Origin: Cryptomeria japonica
Taxonomy: Eukaryota > Streptophyta > Pinopsida > Cupressales > Cupressaceae
NCBI RefSeq assembly: GCF_030272615.1
Contig: NC_081414.1
Span: forward strand, 907,933,009-907,997,008
Direction of reading: 5' to 3'
Length of the DNA stretch: 64,000 nt
Part shown: one piece after another, positions 56,172 to 64,000 of the stretch
Numbering within the stretch: the first letter of the stretch is position 1
How the letters are laid out: each line of letters opens with the position of its first letter
Program-made: the position numbers and the translations under genes
Notes under the pieces: model-generated
Told to the model about the DNA's origin: nothing
The model's input: the letters and a program-made list of their open reading frames with translations, nothing else
Databases searched by the model: none

Positions 56172-59100
56172 TTTGGACTCCAGAAAAAAAAGTTTAAAGG
56201 TACTTGAGGCAAAGATCCAAAGATGTATAAAAGGGATGCACCGAAGCTGAACAAGTCAAGTTTCTCCACATGGCAGAAAAGGATGAAGCTGCATTTATTA
56301 GGAATTGGAGAATATGCAACATATTATCTGGAGAATGATTACATTGCACCAAGCACCAACCCTATGACCTTGGAAGAGATAAAGGCAAAGCAAGAACATA
56401 TTCAAGCTATGATTGAAATAACATTAGCATTGACCGACTCATAGTTTAATGATCTAAAAGGTTGTAATGATGCAAAGCAATGTTGACTAAGCTCATATCT
56501 GTGTATGGAGGTGATGAACATGTTCAAAGAGCTAAAGTAGATAGTCTAAGAGGACAACTTGAATCCATGAGAATGAATGAAGGTGAGAACATAACCCAAT
56601 ATAGTATAAGACTAAAGGAGATTGTCAATCAAATTAAAGGAGCAGGTGGAACTATTGAAGAAAAGGATATAGAAAGTAAGTTGTTGAGAACCCTTCTACC
56701 AGCTTATGCTATTTGAGTCTCTGCAATCAATGAATTGAGGTCTGTACCTAACATGCTAGTTTCTTTGGATGCTACTATTGGTAAGCTACATGCATTTGAG
56801 TTAAGTAATTTGGATAACAGTGGGTCTTCGGTAAATAGAGTAGAATCTATATTCAATTCTTTTCATATTGGTGAATCTGATGATTACAATGATAGAATGA
56901 GTAAGTACTCTGAAGGGGATCACAGTGGAGCAAGTGAAAGTTTTCACAAGAACATGGAAAAAGTGCACAATGATAGTATGAGGAAATCAAGAAGCAAGAA
57001 TAATTTGAAGCATTATTAGCCAAAAGGTTACCGAGAGGCAAAGGTAAGTATAAAGGGAAGCTACCTTTAAAATGTTTCAATTGTGATAAAATAAGACATA
57101 TGGCTTCTAACTGCCCTGACAAATAATCTAGTGAAAAGAGTGAATACCGAGATAATAGGCAGAAAGACAACCAATACAGAGGACACCGAGACTTCAGGAT
57201 GAGAGATAGAAAGACATGTCTAGTAGCTGATGAGGAATCCAACGATGATAAATCTAATGAAATTGATACTAAGGAAGTTGTTTATGTGGCTATAAAAGAT
57301 GTATCTGATGAAGAAAGGTATGAAGAAAAAGCTCTAATATCTCACATAAATAATAATGATTCTTGGATCATAGACAACGGATGCTCACATCATATGACAT
57401 GTGATAAACACAAGTTTGTTAAATTAGAAGACTATGATGGAGGCTATGTAAGATCTGGTAATGATGCACCATGTTCGGTAAAAGGTAAAGGATCTATAAC
57501 ACTTCTTGACAATGCTAAATGTGATGATGTATACTAGGTTGAAGGATTGAAATATAATTTGTTGAGTGTAGCACAGCTAAACAATATAGGATACCAAATA
57601 GAATTTCAGAAAGGAATTGTCAAAGTTCATGACAAGCATGGAAAGTTAGCTGCTACCGAGACACAAACAAAAGGTAATACATTTAATATTGACTCAACAT
57701 GGAACAAGTGTCTTTATGCAAAGATAGATGATACCTAGTTATGGCATAAAAGGTTTTATAATGTAAATTTTGATAATCTAATCAAAATAAGTAAGAAGCA
57801 CCGAGTAAGAGGTCTACTGAGTCTTGAAAAACTTGAGAATGCTATGTGCTGAGGATGCTAGATGGGTAAGATCACAAGATCAAGCTTTACAAGTAAGTCT
57901 TACACTTCTAAAGGAATTTTAGATCTAGTACACACTGATCTTTGTGGTCCTATGAAAGTTCAAAGTTATTATGGTGATAAATATTTCATATTATTTGTGG
58001 ATGATTACTTAAGGATGATGTCAGTTATGTTTTTAAAAGAAAAATCAGAAGCTTTTCAAATGTTTAAATGGTACAAGGCAAGAGTTGAAAATAAAACAGG
58101 AAGATAGTTGAAATGTCTTAGATCTGATAGAGGAGGAGAGTTCACTTCTGATGAATTTAACTTATTCTGCAATGATCATGGTATAAAGAGGCAAGTATTT
58201 GCACCGAGAACACCTCAGAAAAATGGGATAGCCAAGAGAAGAAACATATCAATTGTGGATTGTGCAAGAAGCCTAATGATAGAAAAGAGGGTACCTCAAA
58301 CATTTTGGAGAGAAGCAATCAGCACTACAGTTTACACCCTAAACTGAGTACAACTAAAGAAAGTAACTATGAAGACACCATATGAGATATAGTATGACAA
58401 GAAACCTAATGTAGGTTATTTTAAAATATTTGGAAGTAGATGCTATGTTCACAAAGATGACATAAATGGAAAATTTGATCAGAAAAGTAAAGAAGGAACA
58501 TTTCTTCGTTATTCTTCTAGAAGTAAAGCATTTAAATGTCTGATCAAATCATCTAACAAAATAGTGGAAAGTGCAAATGTGAAAATTGATGAATTTGCAG
58601 AAAGAAATGATGAAGGAAATTTCAAAGAGCCAGAAGATTATGAAGAATTTGTTTATGTTCAACTGAGAAGTCCTACCAAGAAAGTTGCTGAAGCAAATGA
58701 AGATAATTTCCAGTTACTGAGTGATGAAGAAGATCATATAGAAGCTACCAAGCCTATATTAGCCAAATATGTCAGAAGACATCATGCATCAAGTCAGATT
58801 ATAGGAGATAAGGATGATCCAATGATGACAAGGAACAAATTGAGATAGAACACATGTTTGATTTCTGAATTTGAACCGAGAATAGTAAAAGAGGCATTTA
58901 ACAGTGAAGATTGGGTAAACTCTATGACAGAAGAGATTGATCAAATCAAGAAGAATGACACATGGACACTGATCCCAAGACCGAAGGACAAAAATGTAAT
59001 CGGTACTAAGTGGATTTTTAGAAACAAGTTAAATGAAAAAGGTGAGTTTATTCACAACAAAGCAAGACTAGTTTGCAAAGGTTATTCTCAAGAAGAAGGA

Positions 59101-59381
59101 ATAGATTATGGTGAGACTTTTGCACCTGTGGCTAGACTGGAGGGAGTAAGAATATTGTTGGCATTTGCTGCTTTCAAAAATTTCAAGGTATATCAAATGG
59201 ATGTTAAATCTGTATTTTTGAATGGTATACTAGAAGAGGAAGTTTACATTAAACAACCTGAAGGATTTGTTGAAGACAAGAGTAAAGATCAAGTATGCAA
59301 ATTGAACAAAGCCTTATATGGTCTCAAACAAGCACCTAGAGCATGGTATGAAAGATTGCACTCTTATTTAATCAAGATTGG

Positions 59382-59454
59382 TTTTATAAGGACAAGTGAA
59401 AACAACAATATGTACATGAAGAAAGATGAGGACAATGGAATACTGATCTCATCC
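59382..59454 (+). repeat. 73-bp direct repeat, left copy (flanks J)
   Basis: Reverse transcriptase coding sequence ending GAATACTGATCTCATCC just before the TG of J. It matches 61062-61134 at 71 of 73 positions. It belongs to the original copia I. Confidence 0.93.
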
Positions 59455-59820
59455 TGTAGCATCGTAAATTGTACGCACTTGCTAGGGTGGTACAATTTCA
59501 CACCTAGTTTAGCACCCGCCTTGGCGCATTTTGCATTTTGCATTGCATTTCCCCTTTAGTACTTAATTAATCAAATTAATTAGGTTTAAGGTTCTATTTT
59601 ATCATCTCCCACATCATAAAGTTGGGCCTTTTTATTAAAGTGTGCCCTTTTCATTTTATTCCTCCTATACATTATTTAATCAAAAACCCTAATTAGGTCC
59701 TATTTTGAACTTGGGGGCTTGGTTTTGGGGGTCAAAACATCTTGAAATCACCTGTAACTTCGGGATTCTCTCTAAAATCATTGTATCTGACGGCCCTAAA
59801 AATTTGGTGAAAATTTGTCG

Positions 59821-59857
59821 GGACCATGGCGCCCGGAGAGGACCATGGCGCCCGGAG
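59821..59857 (+). repeat. 19-bp tandem repeat in J
   Basis: GGACCATGGCGCCCGGAG occurs at 59821 and 59840, followed by CATGGTCC, the reverse complement of its first part, at 59862. The segment can fold back on itself. Confidence 0.9.
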
Positions 59858-60565
59858 TGCACATGGTCCTGGACATTTTTCCCAAAATTTTAGGAGCACG
59901 ATCCAATCATAAAATAAAGCTTAACCCCAATAAATTGGCGGGATATTCAATCTCTAGGTCGGCCAAAGGTCGAAATTAAGACCTAGGGTTTCATATATAA
60001 GAGCTCTCTTTCTTCATTTGAAAGGATCGGAATTTTTGGCTTTCAAGGACCTTCTATGCAGCAAAAGAGAAGATCTTTGAAGACTTCAATAACATTCAAC
60101 ATCCATCCATCAAGCATTCATCAATTTCATTCATTTAGGGCTTGGGAGACATTGAAGAACAATAGGAGATTACCGACTGAAGATTGGCTTGTACTCCTCC
60201 CTTAAGGGTTGGGTATGATTTCATGTTGTTTTCATGTCTTTGCATAAGCTTCAATATATCCTTTATTCATGCTTTAGATCACAATTAGGGTTTATTTTCT
60301 AGGTTGCTCTAGTTTGCTTTCTTGCATTTAAGGACCTTGCACACACACTAGGTCTGCACACACAATACATTTTACAATACAACTTGGCTATTCATGGAGG
60401 TGGAAATCACCGAAGTGGGGGTTTGACTAAGGCAAAACCCTATATAGCCACCCATACCCTTTTCAGATATAAGTGCAGGTTTCGGGACTCGGACGACGCC
60501 GCAGGTGACAGATCTGGGAAAAGAAGGTCAAGATAGCACTCCACACCAAATCTCAGAGCAAAAGA

Positions 60566-60629
60566 CCAGGACAGGGGCATGGGGCGTCCTGGTCCTGCCA
60601 GGACAGGGGCACTGGGCGCCTTGGTCCTC
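60566..60629 (+). repeat. 32-bp tandem repeat in J
   Basis: Two copies of a 32-base unit (CCAGGACAGGGGCATGGGGC and CCAGGACAGGGGCACTGGGC openings) start at 60566 and 60598. Each contains an internal inverted CCAGGAC/GTCCTGG pair. Confidence 0.88.
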
Positions 60630-61061
60630 CTGACAGACAGCATTTTCAGCATTTTTGACAGCTTTTCCAGAGTGCAAAAACAGCAGTTTTCGGAGCAGTT
60701 TCAGGGGCAGAATCAGGACAGTGGAGCCCGCGCCCCCGTCCCGAACATTTTCACTCAGATTTTAACATTGGGTACGCATTTACATTCTTGTCTTGTCCTT
60801 GTGTTTACAGCTTTCCACTTTCCATTGTTTAAGTTCAATTCTGCAATCTTGTTATTAGTTCATACTTGCACTTTGGGGTTAGGGATTGAACTTGCATTAT
60901 TTTATCTTTCAATTACAACAAAGGAATAGAAATCCTAATAGGTAGCTCGTGTCTCTCTCTTCCACAAAAAGAAGTAGCCAATTGTGTGATACTTCTAGGC
61001 TCTTTCGTATTCCACAAATGTGTGATTGAAAGTGAGATTAGGGCATGTTTGCTTAGTTTCA

Positions 61062-61134
61062 CTTTATAAGGACAAGTGAAAACAATAATATGTACATGAA
61101 GAAAGATGAGGACAATGGAATACTGATCTCATCC
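61062..61134 (+). repeat. 73-bp direct repeat, right copy (flanks J)
   Basis: Starts CTTTATAAGGACAAGTG directly after J and leads without a break into the FVDDIIF reverse transcriptase segment of copia I. It differs from the left copy at two positions. Confidence 0.93.
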
Positions 61135-62099
61135 ATATTTGTTGATGACATTATATTTTGTGGTAATGACTCCTTATGCAAGAATTTTGGAAATGAAATG
61201 TGCAAAGAATTTGAGATGTCACTAATCGGTGAGATAAAGTATTTTATAGGTTTACAGATACTGCAAATGAAAGATGAGATTTTTATTACTCAATCCAAGT
61301 ACATAAAGGAAATCTTGAAGAAATTTGGAATGGAGGATTCTAAACCAGTAAGTACTCCTATGACTACTAACTATAAATTATCAAAGAATGATGAATTTGC
61401 ATCTATTGATGAGACACTTTACCGATATATGATTGGGAAATTGCAATATGTTATGCATAGTAGACCGGATATAGCACATGCAGTAGGTATTGTAGCAAGA
61501 TTCTCTGCACATCCCAAGGAAACCCATATGACAGCAATCAAGAGAATTTTTAGATATCTGAGAGGCACAAAAGATTATGGCTTAGTGTAGTCACATAAAT
61601 CTGTCCACTTAATTAAATGAATACTTAGTATTTATTTGATTATTTAACCATCAATTAATAATTAATTAAATTAATATTTAATTAATTCATCTTAACCCTC
61701 TTCTCCTATTAATTAAATAAATTATTTGATTTATTTGATTTAATTCACTTAACCAAATTCATACCATTAATTAAATAAATAAATCATATTTATTTAATTA
61801 AATATTCTCTCACATTTAAATAAATTAATATTTATTTAAATCCCCCAAAATCCCACCTCTCACATTTAAATAAATTAACATTTATTTAAATCACCTTTAT
61901 CCTCTACCCACTTGCGTTTTCCTACAAAAGCAAGTTGCACAATTATTTTAAATAAATAATTTATTTAAATCACCTTTATCCTCCACCCACTTGTATTTTC
62001 CTACAAAAGCAAGTTGCACAACTATTTTAAATAAATTATTTATTTAAAATCCTATTTATCCTCACCCACTTGAAACCTTTAATGGTTTCCCTTAAAGTA

Positions 62100-62164
62100 T
62101 TCAAACTTGATGGCTTTAAAGTCTTCAAACTTGATGGCTTTAAAGTCTTCAAACTTGATGGCTT
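62100..62164 (+). repeat. 24-bp tandem repeat, ~3 copies, in H LTR
   Basis: TTCAAACTTGATGGCTTTAA plus AGTC starts at 62100, 62124 and 62148. Confidence 0.92.
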
Positions 62165-62511
62165 CCTTCTATAGTCTTCTTAAGACTTTAATGGTTTTCC
62201 TTAAAGTCTTCAAGCCTTTAATGGTTTCCCTCAAAGTCTTCAAGCATTTTAATGCTTTATCTTCATTTTTCTCATTTAAATAAATTAATATTTATTTGAA
62301 TATTTATCCAAATGCAAATTACACCATTTAATTGAAATAAATAATTTTATTTTAATTGAAAATACCAAAATTTCTCCCACTTGCATTTTCCTACAAAATC
62401 CACTTGCATGCCTAAACCCCTTCTAGAATTTTCTAATCACTTCTAAATAACCTAACCCCTTCTCTAAACTTTGTCACATTCCTAAGCAAAAGGGAAGTCA
62501 CTTCTCAAACC

Positions 62512-62667
62512 CTCAAAGTCTTTGATAACCCTTAAAGGCTTTCAAACTTCAACCACTAAATGGCTCAAAGTCTTTGATAACCATTGAAGGCTTTCAACCT
62601 TCAACCACTAAATGGCTCAAAGTCTTTGATAACCATTGAAGGCTTTCAACCTTCAACCACTTAATCC
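62512..62667 (+). repeat. 52-bp tandem repeat, 3 copies, in H LTR
   Basis: Units opening CTCAAAGTCTTTGATAACC start at 62512, 62564 and 62616; the last two are nearly identical. The solo copies at 15176 and 45620 carry the same motif in reverse, with fewer or more diverged units. Confidence 0.92.
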
Positions 62668-63054
62668 CCAAAGTCTCCAATAACCATTAATGGTTACCTC
62701 AAACCCTCCCACATGGTTAAAACATTTGTTTTGACTCAACCTCTACCCAACCCAAAGGTCTCATCAGGCCATTAATGCTTTGACCATGATTATCTCTTAA
62801 ACATTTGCACAAAGGTTTATCCTTGGATTAAATCTTAATCCAGTGGGTAATCTTAATTTGGACTTGACCCTTAGCCTCTAGATAACCATGAGGTCTTCTC
62901 AGGCCTTTAATGCCTCCAACCTCTTCTCTCAACCCAATCCTATGTTGACACTTGTCACCATTTTATTGGTGCCAATTGTGAACTTGGATCCCCAACTTTC
63001 AAACTTGGCCCTTGATTAAACCATTCAATCGTAACCCTTCATTTCCCCATTTCT

Positions 63055-63066
63055 TCCATAAATAGA
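63055..63066 (+). promoter_or_regulatory. Probable TATA box of F-family LTR
   Basis: CCATAAATAGAA, matched by CTATAAATAGAG in the reverse solo copies near 46095 and a similar box near 15710. Conservation across three copies and its place near the 3' third of the LTR support a promoter role. Confidence 0.6.
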
Positions 63067-63466
63067 ACCCTTCTCCTCAAGCAAAGAAGAAGAAGCATTA
63101 GAGTATTGTTGTTATACTGGCATTAGCATAGAGCTTTCTCATAGCATCACTATCTACACTTGCATAGCATTTGCTTATCATATTCAACTATCTTGAATCT
63201 CCATATGGCATCCATGGCTAGTGCTAAAAGCTGAGAGCTACACTCATTTGGGACTTGGAGAGGAAAGGAACAAGGGAGGAGCAACTATGAGCATCTTGAT
63301 TAGCTATTTTATTCTATGTTTATATGCTTTCTATTTCATGCTTAATATCTCTCTTGATATGCCTGTTTAGGATAATCTTTTGTTGCTAACACTAACGTTT
63401 GTTTCTTGTGCTCTTGTGTGTGTTGCCATCAAACAGATTTTCTAATCCTTTTTGTAGAGCATCATT

Positions 63467-63483
63467 TGGTGAACCCGACGTGA
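63467..63483 (+). other. Primer-binding site of element H (tRNA uncertain)
   Basis: TGGTGAACCCGACGTGA starts two bases after the LTR. It is not the initiator-Met site of the copia elements. The position and the TGG start are right for a primer site; the tRNA is not identified here. A gypsy (Tat-like) assignment is possible. Confidence 0.6.
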
Positions 63484-64000
63484 ATCCAAACACCAAAAAG
63501 ATCAACTTTTTTTTTTAACCAATAACATGTTTGAATGTTGAAAATGTCACATAGGTTGCGTTTTTGACACTGTTTTGGTGCGTTTGACATTATTTTGGCG
63601 CTATTCACCCTATTTCAGTGCTTTTGTCTTCTCTTGTCTTTCCCTTTCTTTTAGTGCATTTCTGTTAAATAGCGCCTCTGTTCAAACGCAGACTAGCGCT
63701 ATTGTAACAGAACGTTGTACAAATCACCTTGTAACCAAAAAAAAATAAAATTAGGCTTGTAGAAGCCCACCAAATAGGCGGATTTTACTAACTATTTTTC
63801 TCTTTTGTGCATATTTAAATTAGATTAAAAAGTAGATTTATATTTCTTACTAACTTGTTTTTGAAGTTGGTTTTAAAAAAATGAATTCACTTTTTATTTT
63901 GGTTTAAAATTAACTTCACATTTCAAATTTGGGCTTTTAAAAAAAGAATCACACATTTGTTTGGGGCTCTTAAAAAGAATTTCATTGTTCCAAGGTAAAA
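63484..64000 (+). other. Leader region of element H, to window end
   Basis: Non-coding, T-rich, with several GCGCTATT/GCGCCTC phrases near 63590-63710 and poly-A/poly-T runs. No gag start is seen before the window ends. Confidence 0.65.

Larger units (their letters stand above)
59455..61061 (+). mobile_element. LTR-like insertion J in copia I
   Basis: 1607 bases beginning TGTAGCATCG and ending TTTCA. It has no pol motifs. Its start resembles the gypsy K LTR (TGTAG, then 'gcattttgcattgcatttcccc'), with a leader-like section ('catatataagagctctctttc' near 59990, a TATA-type signal). GC-rich repeats lie at 59821-59857 and 60566-60629. Probably a solo LTR of a gypsy element. It lacks the normal 5-bp duplication and instead has a 73-base one. 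Confidence 0.7.
56223..61585 (+). pseudogene. Copia I gag-pol remnant, split by J and cut by H
   Basis: ATG 56223 (MYKRDAPKLNKSSFSTWQKR) begins Gag; zinc knuckle CFNCDKIRHMASNC about 57075-57116, with the usual Gly before His changed to Arg; protease WIIDNGCSHHMTCD about 57364 (D-N-G again); integrase zinc region (WHKRFYNVNF; second Cys of the CxxC pair lost to a stop region near 57850) and core with D (HTDLCG), D (RSDRGGEF) but Glu replaced by Lys (codon AAG 58234, NGIAKRRN); reverse transcriptase 58900-59454 and again from 61062 (FVDDIIF about 61138); RNase H start (61410-61585), cut by the LTR of H. About 15 stops. J interrupts the reverse transcriptase at 59455-61061. Confidence 0.93.
61586..63464 (+). 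repeat. 5' LTR of element H (F family)
   Basis: 1879 bases, TGTAGTCACATAAAT to GAGCATCA, inserted in the RNase H of I after CTTAG (61581-61585). It is the reverse of the solo LTRs at 15176 and 45620. Its TATA-like CATAAATAG near 63057 sets the direction, and a primer-like site follows. It is longer than the solo copies because of extra tandem repeats. The second LTR lies beyond the window. Confidence 0.92.

Noticed and set aside
59400..59559. Continuation of the I reverse transcriptase frame past 59454
   Set aside because: The residues after 59454 come from J and have no reverse transcriptase pattern; the true continuation starts at 61062.

Overview
This 64 kb window is repetitive nuclear DNA from a plant with a large, retrotransposon-filled genome. 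I see no intact host gene, tRNA, rRNA or CRISPR array. Nearly all of it is LTR retrotransposons: Ty1/copia elements with SIRE/Maximus-like features (initiator-Met tRNA primer site TGGTATCAGAGC, polypurine tract AAAGGGGGAGAT, a C-rich block near each LTR end) and Ty3/gypsy remnants (an Athila/Tat-type gag and integrase, a possible chromovirus with 4-kb LTRs, and a repeat-rich Tat-like ORF). Every reading frame is broken. AT-richness, long LTRs and deep nesting fit a conifer or similar giant genome, but the sequence does not prove the species. I label LTR families by letter: A (20.3, 26.1, 34.1, 48.6 kb), B (26.2, 35.3 kb), C (0, 38.4, 44.3 kb), D (27.4 kb), E (2.2, 18.0, 31.4 kb), F (15.2, 45.6, 61.6 kb), L (3.4, 32.1 kb).

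Layout. 1-5330: C-type LTR, reverse-strand E element (gag + LTR), LTR pieces. 5331-10028: truncated gypsy K (integrase, repeat-rich spacer, polypurine tract, LTR). 10029-13319: reverse-strand Athila/Tat-like M (gag, primer site, LTR). 13320-19209: truncated copia E1, with an F-family solo LTR (15176-16652) in its reverse transcriptase region. 19210-20127: Tat-like ORF N. 20128-26222: a 323-bp miniature LTR element (O) invaded by copia A. 26223-48387: a rearranged block holding the rest of A, O and N in reverse orientation, both ends of copia B, the long LTR of D, and the structurally complete copia C (38369-47375), which carries an F-family solo LTR in its 3' LTR. 48388-49867: reverse A-type gag start and LTR. 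49880-54678: two unrecognised decayed coding regions. 54727-61585: copia I, interrupted by LTR-like J flanked by 73-bp direct repeats. 61586-64000: LTR and leader of another F-family element that runs off the window.

How it fits together. Target-site duplications, some split and in opposite orientation, give an insertion order N <- O (CATCC) <- A (ACAAG) <- B (TGGAT) <- C (AAGAC) <- F-family LTR (GGTTC). The two halves of the 3' LTR of A (161 and 1121 bp, sharing the 5-bp duplication) add up exactly to its 1277-bp 5' LTR, and the two halves of the second LTR of O add up exactly to 138 bp, but the second halves are inverted. The simplest reading is an inversion of about 21 kb with ends near 27222 and 48387, or an assembly inversion in nested repeats. 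Many disabling stops are CAG->TAG or CTGG->CTAG changes, as expected from deamination of methylated CHG sites.
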